Shown piece by piece: positions 54,645 to 64,000 of a stretch of DNA of 64,000 bases (position 1 is its first letter; every line of letters begins with the position of its first letter). The stretch is from contig NC_053038.3 of the NCBI RefSeq assembly GCF_002575655.3, positions 146,460,885 through 146,524,884 of the forward strand, read 5' to 3'. The notes under the pieces were generated by a model. The model was given only the letters and a program-made list of their open reading frames with translations. It did no database searches and had not been told where the DNA came from. The DNA comes from Aegilops tauschii subsp. strangulata. Taxonomy: Eukaryota > Streptophyta > Magnoliopsida > Poales > Poaceae. The translations under genes were made by a program, and so were the position numbers.

Positions 54645-57279
54645 TCACCCCTGGATATCGCCATCGCCTGCGGAAGGTGCTCCCCCATGGGCAACGATGT
54701 TCTCACCTTCACCACCAGCCGCAGGATCCGCGGCGTCGCCAGACAGAGGATCGGAGACAAAGCCACGGAACCTCCCCAGCAAGGCCTCCACTTGACCTTG
54801 TACAGCTGCGGCGGCGGTTTCGCAGTGATCTTCAGCCATAGGCTCCAGCAGCTCGTCAAGGCGAGCGTTGGGGTCGCGGAGGTGCAGATGGCTGAAGACG
54901 CGAGTAAGTGTGGCTGAAGACAGGACGCGAGCTTCTGCCTCCGCCATGGGACCGAGGCCATCAACGACCTCCTCAAGCGCCTTCACCAGGAGAGGAAGCA
55001 GCCGGGCGGGGCCGTCCTCGTCAGTGGCCAGCGACTTCTCCAGGCCGTGCTCGTAGAGCGTCTTCAGTGCCTTGCAAGACCTCTTCTCGAGGTCGGCGAA
55101 GGCCACGCGATCTTCGGCCAGGACACGCGCCTTGGCGTCAAGATCGGCCTCCCTCGCCTTCGCCTTCTGCTCCAGCCCTTCCAACCGGCTCCGCTTGGTG
55201 GCCTGCCTCTTCTCCAACTCCGCCAGCTCGGCATCGCGGTTCTTTACGGCGTCCTCCCGGGCCTTCACCTCCTCCTCCTTCACTTGGCGGCAGCGTGCTT
55301 CTTCGGCGTGCTTGTCGCGCAGGCTCTGCAACTCATCCTCAAGCATCCGGCAGCGGTCACGAGCGGCCTTGGCATCTTTCAGCGCCATCTCGCGATCGAC
55401 CGCGGCGTTGGCGGCCCTCTGCTTCTCCTTCTCAGAAGCCGCGGTGGCCTGGCCCTGCGCCGCGCGAACGGCCAAGTCAGAGTGGAGCCAGCCTGATGCC
55501 AGCTCCAGGCGCCTGGCCACAAGACGTGGGTCCAAGCTCAGAAGATCCGCCTGCAGCTGGGTCATCTCCAAAAGAGCACGCTCTAGAGCAACAGCATCAG
55601 AAGAACCTGGGAGTGGAGGTGAAGCAGAGGGAGGAGGCGACATCGTCACCATGACCTGAGGGATCACGGGTTCCGGAGCAGCTGGGACCTCATCAGCCGC
55701 GCCAAGTATCGGCACCTCCAGAGCCAGCGGGGCCATGGGGGCCGACCCCCCGCGGCGATGCTCCTCTTGGCCTCGCGAGGACGACCGAGCTGGGGAGACT
55801 CGGGCGCTGCCGCCTCCTTTCTCTGCGGGGGGAGGCACGGCCACTGCGTCTTCCTTCTTCTTCTTCGCCGAAGATGTCGGCCTGATCAACCAAGGGCGAG
55901 TGTCAGGAAAAGACGAGTACAAACAAGGCAAAGGCGAAGCTTAAGACACTTACTGATCCACCGCAACATACTTCCGCTTGGGGAGCTTGAAGCCTGACAG
56001 CTCCGGAACCTGAGAAGCGGGCGTTCGGGCTCTGGCGGTGCCAGGCGGTGCGGAGGCAGAACCGGAGCCCCAGGAGGTGTCGGGGTGGAGGCGACACCAC
56101 GGGCCACCAGCACGACCTACCCCTCGCCGGGATGAGGGGTTGCCCCCTCTCCCCTTGGGGGGCGTCGGCCTCGGCACCATCAGGAAGGGCGCGGGGAATC
56201 TCGACCTTGCTCAGAGGGGAAGTCTCCCCCACCTCTTCCAGGGTCTTCTTCTAGTCCACCTCCTCTTCCCCCTCTCAGCGGGACTCGCCAGAAGACACCT
56301 CCACCGGTTTCTGCGCCGAAGGAGCTCCCGGAAGTGCCGGCGGCACCAGCTCGCGTGCATCAAAAGTTGGCCTGGAGGCGACGAATTCCTCCCGGTCCCT
56401 GCATTGGAACAGGGGAACGAAGGCGCTAGGCGGGTACTCCTGGTTGTCCCCGACTATGAGGCGCAGGACGGCGTCCAATTCATCGCCAGACAGGTCCCCT
56501 GGCCTTAGGCGGGTCTTGTTCTCCTCTCCTTCAAGCTCCCAGAGGGGGCGCGCGTGCGCCTGGAGTGGGGCAACCCGCAGCATCAAGAACTCCCTCAGGA
56601 GCATCGCCCCCGTTATCTTGGCCGCCCTCGCGTTGCCCGGCTTCAGGTCGGTCATCATCTGCCCCAACACTAACGATGCCCGCTCGTCGACAAGCTCCGC
56701 CTTGGGCCACCCCTTGCCCTGCCGGGGCGCCTCCGTCGGCAACGCCAGGCGCGGATCGGCATGCTGGGTATCCATCATGACCCATTTGGATCGGATGTTG
56801 TCGGCCCTCTCCCCGGTGCTCGAGATCGAGTTGGCCTTGCTGCATGCGACGAAGTTAGTGCATCCGGAGATGTGACCCTCGCTGACATGAAGGAAGAAGA
56901 AATGGCGAAGCAACGCCACGGACGGCATCACGCCCAGGTACGCCTCACAGTAGTACGCGAAGATGGACAGGAGGAGGACAGAGTTGGGATGGGGATGCAA
57001 CGGCTGTAGACCGTAGTGGTCGAGGACTTCATAAAAGAAATCAGAGAAGGGAGGAACCAACCCGACAGCGACACCGCTCGAGAAGAAGGGGAAGAAGGTG
57101 CTTCCCTCGGGCTCCGGCACGTCGGAGGCAAGCCGGAGCTCGGTCGCCCCCCACTCATTGCTCTCGCCCGCCGTCAGCAGGCGCACGGAGGTGAGGTTTT
57201 TCTCCGTGATGGTGGGCGCCCCAAGGGCCGGCTCATACCAAGCCGGTGCTGAGGAAGTCTTGACTTTGCGTAGCGCCAT
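54645..57279 (-). pseudogene. Antisense gene: putative gypsy-type transposon domain and coiled-coil exon
   Basis: Minus strand. Exon 1 opens MALRKVKTSSAPAWYEPALG at 57279 and holds the domain shared with the 36237-41818 gene: LVPPFSDFFYEVLDHYGLQP, HPNSVLLLSIFAYYCEAYLG, PSVALLRHFFFLHV. It closes at TGA 56275, with a TAG close behind (56250). A frame shift or splice leads to VPELSGFKLPKRKYVAVD at about 55960, then a donor GTAAGT and acceptor TTGATCAG|GCC (intron about 55953-55883). The last exon (428-codon open frame, to 54645) is one long coiled coil (EMALKDAKAARDRCRMLEDE; LEGLEQKAKAREADLDAKAR). The splice join keeps the frame. This gene is better preserved than pol in the same element. Known in Tat-lineage gypsy elements; function unestablished. 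Confidence 0.75.
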
Positions 57280-57574
57280 GGATTGCGGGTGCAGGATGAG
57301 ATTGGAGCGGATCTGGAGGTAGCGGTGGCGAGGAGCAAGAAAGGGGATCTGGAGCGAGGCAAGGAAGAAGCAATGAAGGCAAGTGCTGCCTGCGCCAGCC
57401 TTTTGTCAGGTCAAGCAATTGCCGAGGCAGCGTGGGGAAGCGGAGACGCCCACGTCCAATCAACCGCCATGCGTCGACCGAGGCCGCGGGCTTTTGGGGC
57501 CCGCGGTGCTCCGAACTTGACCCTTGGCGTCGCCGCGAAGCCAAGCCCGAGTGCACCTTGGGCCCGGGGGCTAC

Positions 57575-58467
57575 TGTCGGCGTTCTGGGAACGGGGGTCC
57601 CCAGACTTGCCTGCCTGCGGCCCACGACGTGGCTAAGCAAGTAGGCCGTACGGCCCATCTTCATCAACAAGGCATCCAAGACCCTCGCGAGGGTCCAAGC
57701 CTCGTGAGGTGGATGACGCAAGACCTCCTCTAGAATGGCCGAGCCAGGCAGGCTCACGAGGAGCGGAGATATCAAGGCGGGGCAAACCTCACGAGGCTCT
57801 TGTGACGTGAGCCATGACGAACGGCACCAGGCGGGCGCGAGCGCACGCAGTGTCCTTATTTCCTCTTTGGTGCTAAGGAGGCCAGTGCAGGCGAAGAGTA
57901 CCGAGGTATCAGGCAAAGGTTGCTATATTGGTGCAACGAGACCAAGACTAGGAGGACGGCAAGACGGAGGTCATTGTGGAGCCCAAGACGGCGTCACCAC
58001 CAGAGCTTTTTGCAGGCGAAGACCGCTTTTGTCAGGATAGCTTGTACTAGCTGTCCCCCTTCCAATTTGCCCGCCGTTGTTGGCTCCCTTCCCGCTCGAT
58101 ATTTGGGAAGAGGACCAGGGCCTATATAAGTAGAGCTGGCCACCATAGCAGAGGCATCTCATCTTAGCTTGATCCAACCCGATCGAGAGCCTACTCACAA
58201 GAACACCTCAACCTCAGGAGGCTATTCTTCCCTTGTACTGTTCATCATCAGCCCTAGAGGCAATCCACCACCACCACACTGGATTAGGGTATTACACCAC
58301 AATGGTGGCCCGAACCAGTATAAACCTCGTGTCTTTCTGTGTCGCGAGTTCATCGAGTTCGTCCGCGAGATCTTAGCGAGCTAGGGCGTAGATCGGTAGG
58401 AGGGAAAGACTTCGCGCGCACCCTAGTGTTCGAACCTCAAGGGTTTGCCGGAACCCCACATCCGACA
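57575..58467 (+). repeat. 3' LTR (893 bp) of the 49191 gypsy element
   Basis: Same length and termini as the 5' LTR, TATA box at about 58122; preceded by the polypurine tract ending gggcccgggggctac. Confidence 0.95.
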
Positions 58468-59628
58468 GTATCCGGTTCTAGTTGTCATAAGGTCAAGGTA
58501 CAACTCCGGGTCGCCTGTTACCGTGGACACGGCTATTCGAATAGATCAATTTCCCTGCAGGGGTGCACCACATTAACCGACACGCTCGATCCCTCTGGCC
58601 GGGCACACTTTCCTTGGTCATGTCCGGCCTCGGGAGATCAACACATCGCAGCCCTACCTAGGCCCAACAGAGAGGTCAGCACGCCGGTCTATATACTATG
58701 CACGCAGGGGTCTGGGCCCATCGCCCATTGCACACCTGCACGTTGCGAACGCGGCCGGAAGCAGACCTAGCCCCCTTAATACAAGCGCGGGCTTACGGTC
58801 CAATGCGGCGCGCGCCGCTCTGTCGCTGACGTCAAAAAGAGCTTCGGCTGATACCACGACGCCGGTTGCCCATATCTTGTCCCACGTGGCGGTTAGTGCG
58901 TATAAGGTCAAAGACCCAACTCAGATCAAATACCAAGATCTCGTTAAGCGTGTTATTATGAAGTAATCACGGACGCCGACCAGGTCCACGCCCACCTCTC
59001 TCCTAAGTGGTATCAACCTGCCCTGTCGCTCCGCCACAAAGTAACAGTCGGGGGCCGTCAGGAACCCAGGCCCACCACTACCGGGATGGAGCCACCTGTC
59101 CTTTCAGCCCCCACATCGGAATCACATGCGGGTACTCAACGAGCCGACCCGACTTTAGTCACCACCTGTATAGTATGTATGTATATATGTATATACCCGT
59201 GATCACCACCCGAGTGATCATGGCCCGATAGTATAGCATGGCAGACGGACAAGAATGTAGGGCCACTGATGGATACTAGCATCCTATACTAAGCATTTAG
59301 GATTGCAGGTAAGGGTAACAACTGTAGCAACAATGACAGGATATGCAGTAGAATAGGATTAACCGAAAGCAGTAACATGCTACACTACTCTAATGCAAGC
59401 AGTAGAGAGAAGAATAGGCGATATCTGGTGAACAAGGGGGGGGGCTTGCCTGGTTGCTCTAGCAAGGAGGAGGGGTCGTCGTCGACGTGGTCGTACTCAG
59501 GGGCATCAGCGTCGGTCTCGGGGTCTACCGGAAAGAAGTAACGGAGGGGGAACACAATAAATAGAGCAATCAAAGCATCACAAAGCATAACAAGGCAATA
59601 CGCGGTGCTAGGGGTGACCTAACGCAGC
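58468..59628. repeat. Gypsy-type LTR, second part, truncated
   Basis: It resumes at the duplicated gtatc (gtatccggttctagttgtcataaggtcaagg) and carries familiar Triticeae LTR phrases (cacacctgcacgttgcgaacgcg; agcatggcagacggacaagaatg). There is a G9 run near 59436. It stops at gtgacctaacgcagc, where LINE sequence begins, so the LTR end is missing. Confidence 0.65.
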
Positions 59629-60345
59629 GTCGGTCTCGAACTAGTAGACGGGATTGACAACAAAGTTGTCTGGACTTGGGAAAGAGATGGCTTGTTCTCA
59701 GCTCGGTCAGCCTATCAAGCTCATTTTGTTGCATGTATTGAGTCCGCAGGAGCAATGGAGATTTGGAAGTCCAGAGCACCGGCAACGTGCAAGTTCTTTT
59801 CCTGGCTAGCGACACAGAGAAGATACTGGACGGCGGACAGATTGCAGCGACGTTTATTGCCACATCTGGCGGCATGCCCGTTCTGCGATCAGGAGCTAGA
59901 AACGATTGATCACCTGCTCCTTGGATGTGTTCTCGCTCGACAAATATGGTCCGTCATCATGGGCAACTAGGGAAAGCCTCACTGGACTCCGGAGCCGGAG
60001 GCTGAGCTCGTTCGATGGTGGACTTCCCTTAACATCGAGAAGACTAAAAGGAAGGAAACATGGAAAGTGATCACTTTATTGGCTTGGACATTGTGGAAAT
60101 ACAGGAACGACATCGTGTTCAATGGAGTTTCCCCATCTGTGAACACGGTCCTCCGGCAGATCGAGGCGGAGGGATAGAACTGGAGGGTTGCGGCCCTACT
60201 GAGGGAGGCAAGATCGCTCCAAACTAGGTTAGATCGGTTGAGTGGTGGCGAGTACTTACCATGCGGTCTCGGGCTCGTGTAGTCGTGGGTTGTGTTGTAA
60301 CGTTGTAAAAACCCGCCATCTTGGCATCTTCTATCTATGATACGT
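59629..60345 (+). pseudogene. 5'-truncated L1-type LINE, 3' end with RT zinc-binding domain
   Basis: One frame with interruptions reads WERDGLFSARSAYQAHFVAC, then WKSRAPATCKFFSWLATQRR and the zinc-binding block CPFCDQELETIDHLLLGCVL (C-x2-C…H-x4-C). After a stop near 59968 it continues with RWWTSLNIEKTKRKETW and TLWKYRNDIVFNGVSP. This is the zf-RVT domain and C-terminus of plant L1-type LINE ORF2. Everything upstream (RT, endonuclease) is absent, as expected from 5' truncation. The 3' UTR ends about ctatctatgata with no clear poly(A). There are at least two in-frame stops, so it is dead. Confidence 0.8.
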
Positions 60346-60826
60346 CTGCTTGACGTATCCTTGAAAGATATGTTGGTTTCCTCTTCTCCATTCTTATCAT
60401 TCTATTCTTCATTTGTTCCGGAGGCATTGTGTTATTGCTATCATGGAGTATCCCATCTTATCAAGTTCATGTTCTAATCCTTCCATTTTCAACCGAAGTG
60501 CTATCTGAATTCTTTCGCTCATACCCTTTATTTATCTTGTTTTAACGGGAGTGGTTCCAAATTCTTTCTTGTCCATCGTGCTCGTCATTCATATCTTTGC
60601 AACCTCCAAGTTTTTCATGGTGTTTTTTTCATTCCCTCTTTTCTAACAAAGTGTTTCCAACTTCGTTGATCTCAATTGTCTTCTTTCATTCAATTTGTTC
60701 AACCTCTCAAGGTTCATGGTTTCACTCGTTTGTCAAAGAAGCAACTTTTTTACCTCTTCCTCTTCCGCTTCTCTCCGGTGCCATCGTTAGATCTCGGTGC
60801 GAGACCACTTGTAAGTGGAGGAGTGT
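60346..60826 (+). mobile_element. 3' internal region preceding the family X LTR
   Basis: T/C-rich non-coding sequence ending in gtaagtggaggagtgt, a purine-rich tract, just before TGTGACAACCCG. This places the following unit as a 3' LTR in plus orientation. Confidence 0.6.
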
Positions 60827-62470
60827 TGTGACAACCCGAGACCGACGCTCCAGAAGCCTTCCATGTTCTTCGTTGCCATAGTGTGTTTTATTTTTGTTGT
60901 TGTTGCATTTCATCATGTCATCATGCATATTGCATCCCCATTTTTCATAAAATCGTAGTTGTTCGTGGTTGCCACTTCTTCCTTGTCTCTTTTGACCTTC
61001 TCTCAGACCAACCGGACCGCTCTTTTCTCTCTTGTATTCTTCGTGGCCCCTTTGTCTTTGTCGACCTCTCGCAGACCCTCGTGCGTGCCCGAAAACTTCC
61101 CGGAACCCGACCCGCTCGGTCATCATCGTTGGGTCCGGATCATCCCCAAACATCCCTAAAACATCTTCGTTTCTTGACTTTCCTAGCCTATTTATCCCGG
61201 GCCGTCCGATTACGATCGGAGGGTCCGACACCTAGCAAAAACCCATTTGCTATAAATATGCAGGCAACCTTAAGCCCTAGTCGTCCCATCCATCCATTCC
61301 ATTCCCGCAGCCGCCGCCACCCTCTCTCCCTTGTTCCTCGGGAGCTTGTCCCATCGCTGCTTGTCTCCTTCATCCTCGGGATCCTTCCAGATTTCCACCT
61401 GCCCAATCCATCGATCCTCCCAACCAGCAGATCACCCTGGCGCCTCTTCTCCCTGCCTTCCTCTTCTGCTCGAGCGCGCCGCTCGAGAGGAGCCCGCGGC
61501 CTCCACTCCGAAGCCTCGAGCAGCCAGCTGCCTCGACTGCAACAACTCCATGACCTCCTGCAGCTGCCTCCCCGTCGTCATCTTCAAGCTCGCTGCCTCT
61601 GTCTCACCCACCGGACCCTCGCTTCGCTTCGTCCGCTGCCGCATCGAGCCGCTGCTTGTTTCCACCTCTAGTGCCGCCGTCGGCCACCTCCAAACATCGA
61701 TGTGGACAGTCAGATCCAGATCGCAAGGCCCCCATCACGCTAGTTCTTCCCCACCAAAGCTCCTTGCAGCCTCAACGCTCGGAGGCGCCCGAGGCCTCGA
61801 CCTCCATCACCGCGCCTCGCCTCGCTATAGCAGTGCATCGCCCGCGAGCCACGGACGAAGACCAGCAACAACCCTGCCGCTCTGTCTTCTGTTCTCTGTC
61901 TCAGGCTTGCTCTCGCTCTCCCGGTGCAGGAACCCCATGGAAGCTCCGTCTCACCGCCGTTTTGCACCCGTTCCAGCTGGGAATCGGATGGACCCGTCTT
62001 CCTCGCGTCCGTCCCCTGCCTCTCCGCCTCGCTGGAGTCCAGCACATCGCCGCTAGCTGCTCGCCACCGAGCGGATCCGCCGCCGTTCGCGTCGCCTACC
62101 TCACCAATGCTCGATCTGCGCCGTTCACCTCCTGCCGTCGCCCGGATCCGCGCCGCTCCGCCGCCTCGTCTCCGGCCCCTGCCCGCCGGAGTCACGCTTC
62201 CCTGTGCCCCACAGCCTCGCCGCGCCGCGCCTCTGCTTTGTTCGAGCAGGGACGAGACAACGAGTGCTGCTCACGTTGACCGCTCCAGCAACCAAGCCAA
62301 GGCCAGCGCCCCTTCGTTGATCAGATTGAGCGCCTCGGCTCGATCGCCTGTACCCGTGGGCCGGCCGCGCTGCCTCCCCGCGCGTTTCAGCCCAGCAGCC
62401 AGCCCACGGCCATCGCTTCCAAACTGGGCAAGGCCCTTGGTGAGAACACATGCGGCCCGTATCATTTTTT
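60827..62470 (+). repeat. Family X LTR, copy 2 (empty-site reference); 3' limit uncertain
   Basis: Starts TGTGACAACCCGAGACCG. It is collinear with copy 1 (17725-18241 + 27705-28247 + 47105-47217) to about 61940 and contains both unoccupied target sites (ctt at 61330-61332; acaac at 61868-61872). TATA-like tataaatatgc at 61251. Past 61940 the GC-rich sequence has no partner in the window, and I cannot see the LTR end. The long GC-rich ORFs here (60883-61671, 61331-62056) are in CT-rich DNA with no domain and are not called. Confidence 0.7.
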
Positions 62471-62577
62471 TTCCTAGTTCCGCGAATTTGCTAATTATCC
62501 AGAGAATGCTAGCTTTTCAGAAAACCCCCTAAGTTTCATGCATATCATATCTCACAAACCATGTATCGGATTAAATG

Positions 62578-62604
62578 ACACACACACACATATATATATA
62601 TATA
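62578..62604. repeat. (CA)n(TA)n microsatellite
   Basis: acacacacacaca followed by tatatatatatata, next to the MITE. Confidence 0.95.
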
Positions 62605-62617
62605 GTAACACTAAACT

Positions 62618-62817
62618 AAGCGTGAGTGTAGAATAGCTTATTCTACATCCCAGTAGCGGTACATGCAAAATATAGTAATTTCCGTAAAAATATACTAAAT
62701 TACAAACTTGATAAGTAAAAGAATATTTTCTGGATTACTACATTTTATACACCGTTTTACTAGATTTTGTATATAGTACTACTAGGGTGTAGAATAAGCT
62801 ATTCTATAGTCACGCTT
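62618..62817. mobile_element. MITE of about 200 bp with palindromic terminal repeats
   Basis: The left end aagcgtgagtgtagaatagc…ttattctaca is the inverse complement of the right end tgtagaataagc…tattctatagtcacgctt, about 33 bp with a few mismatches. Each terminal repeat contains gtagaata(g/a)(c)…tattctac, itself nearly palindromic. AT-rich interior, no ORF. Superfamily unclear; flanking TA-rich DNA hides the TSD. Confidence 0.65.
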
Positions 62818-64000
62818 ATATATATAAGAATAAGTAATTCTTCATCCTGAGCCAACCTTTCTCTCAGTTTGATCCCACCCACGTGTTGTACCTTGGAGGC
62901 TCCGACCCTCCACCGTTTTATGACAAGCGAGGTAAATTTTCTACGCGACGAGGTAAGTTTTCCCCTTTTCTTACGTTGGCAAAAACTGTTTTCTGTTCGT
63001 GGGGTTAGCCCACTCTGCCTCCTCCGATCCAACTCTAATCCCTGCGGTTTTCAGCGGCGACTCACTCGCGTTAGCTGGCTTCGGTGTGGTGGTCGACGAC
63101 TCAGTGAGCGGCCAGTGGGAAAGATGGCATGGTGGTCGAGGGTTAGGTTGGTCGTCGTGGGGATATACGGTTGACCACTGGGGCACGACGGCGTGGTGCT
63201 CGGTGGCCACGGCGGTGAGGTGAGCGCGACATGGCAAGGATGTTGGGAAGCGTAGCTTGTGGTGGTCTGCTGGCCGCGGCGACAGTTCAGGTGGTGTTGG
63301 TGGCTCTGTGAGTAGTGCTAGCGGTGGCTCTGGTTTAGACCACGACCGCTTCGTCCTATCCTCCGGTCGGCTGCCACGGCTGCTTGCTCCAGTACGTGCT
63401 GGTGAGTTAATACAAATTTCTTCAACGCCTCCTCTATGGATGGGCTTGATGACCAGTAATTGTATTTCTTTTGCCCAAATCCCAAATTGGATAGAGATGC
63501 TACTCTATTTAAACTCTGAAGTCTCACTCTAATCATTGTTATGTTCTCTCTTTTGGAATTGAAAGTGATAATCTTCTGGCAATTGGTTGCCTCTGACTTG
63601 GCGTTACAAATCATGAATTGTTTTGTTCATAGCCTGTTGCATTATACACTTTGATTGGAATGTAAAATATCTGCACTACGTTGAACAATTAGTATATTTT
63701 TTCACTTGCCATCTCAGAGATGCACAGTTCTGTTTTGGGCAAGTTCCTTAGAGCAGACAGTTGTTTGATTAATTTTCTGACCTAATACTATTGGGTTGTG
63801 TAGGTAACTTATATCTCCGACCAAGGGCTTGCCTCGGCACCCTTACAAACTCGAGATCCCGACTACGAGAGCTCTCCCTAATGTGTGCACATATTGGCTT
63901 GAGTTCGGGCAAGATTGGTAGTGTGTCGGTGTTGTCGTGGTGGATGTAGTGCTAACCTCTTGGTGTAGCATTGTGCCGGAAGGTTTTGTATCGGCCATCT
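62818..64000. other. Unassigned sequence
   Basis: Nothing I can identify. A GC-rich part (62990-63400) has short frames on both strands without recognisable domains, and the rest is AT-rich. It may be further retroelement leader or the edge of another repeat. Confidence 0.3.

Larger units (their letters stand above)
49191..58467 (+). mobile_element. Gypsy element with degraded pol and an antisense gene, 9277 bp, TSD gtatc
   Basis: Flanked by gtatc (49186-49190, 58468-58472). Two equal-length LTRs (49191-50083 and 57575-58467, 893 bp each) differ at about 39 positions by my hand alignment, near 4.4%. A primer site follows the 5' LTR and a polypurine tract (ttgggcccgggggctac) precedes the 3' LTR. 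The plus strand has gag-protease with two stops, then only a scrap of RT and no integrase. The minus strand has a large antisense gene (54645-57279). It is probably a Tat-lineage non-autonomous derivative. Confidence 0.9.

Noticed and set aside
54908..55654. 248-codon and 195-codon plus-strand ORFs
   Set aside because: Shadows of the 428-codon antisense coiled-coil exon in GC-rich DNA.
60883..61671. 262-codon plus-strand ORF
   Set aside because: CT-rich LTR sequence with no domain; the matching region in copy 1 is broken and gives no hint of selection.

Overview
The window looks like intergenic DNA from a large Triticeae grass genome (wheat, Aegilops, barley or rye type). The solo LTR at 38530-40239 is recognisably of the BARE-1/WIS/Angela family. 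Other repeats have the look of known Triticeae gypsy, Sirevirus-like copia, CACTA and Stowaway elements. I found no intact cellular gene. Almost every base I can explain belongs to transposable elements stacked inside one another. Family names are given only where I recognise the sequence; no database was searched.

Layout. (1) 1-5557: minus-strand non-autonomous LTR element, with a tRNA-Lys-like relic inside, sitting in the 3' internal region of a gypsy-like element whose LTR is 6276-7841. (2) 7842-9608: 3' remnant and LTR of another element ('family Z'). (3) 9609-17270: right part of a CACTA transposon with decayed exons, a triplicated exon-intron module and two Stowaway MITEs, ending in a clear CACTA terminus. 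(4) 17271-17720: second, half-length family Z LTR. (5) 17725-47217: one LTR-like unit ('family X') split by two insertions. The first is a 9463-bp CACTA transposon (18242-27704, TSD ctt). The second is a copia element (28248-47104, TSD gcaac), which holds a 9004-bp non-autonomous gypsy element (34396-43399, TSD gaggg), which in turn holds the Angela-type solo LTR. (6) 47218-48467: pyrimidine-rich retroelement DNA. (7) 48468-59628: another gypsy-type LTR split by a 9277-bp gypsy element (49191-58467, TSD gtatc). (8) 59629-60345: 3' end of a LINE. (9) 60827-about 62470: second family X copy, which has neither insertion and so serves as an empty-site reference. (10) 62618-62817: a palindromic MITE; then about 1.2 kb I cannot assign.

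Gene content. The copia element encodes gag, protease, integrase, RT-RNase H and an extra downstream ORF, all broken by frameshifts, stops, an inserted element and a deletion that fuses the extra ORF to the 3' LTR. The two Tat-like gypsy elements have lost most or all of pol, yet each carries a large multi-exon gene on the antisense strand (a putative gypsy-type transposon domain followed by a long coiled coil) with consensus splice sites. The 9.46-kb CACTA carries no transposase that I recognise; it contains a B3-domain gene fragment, a 3'-5' exonuclease pseudogene and two alanine-rich pseudogenes, separated by copies of its own subterminal motif. The most unusual signals are these antisense genes, the modular CACTA cargo, and a short LTR module shared by five otherwise dissimilar LTR types.
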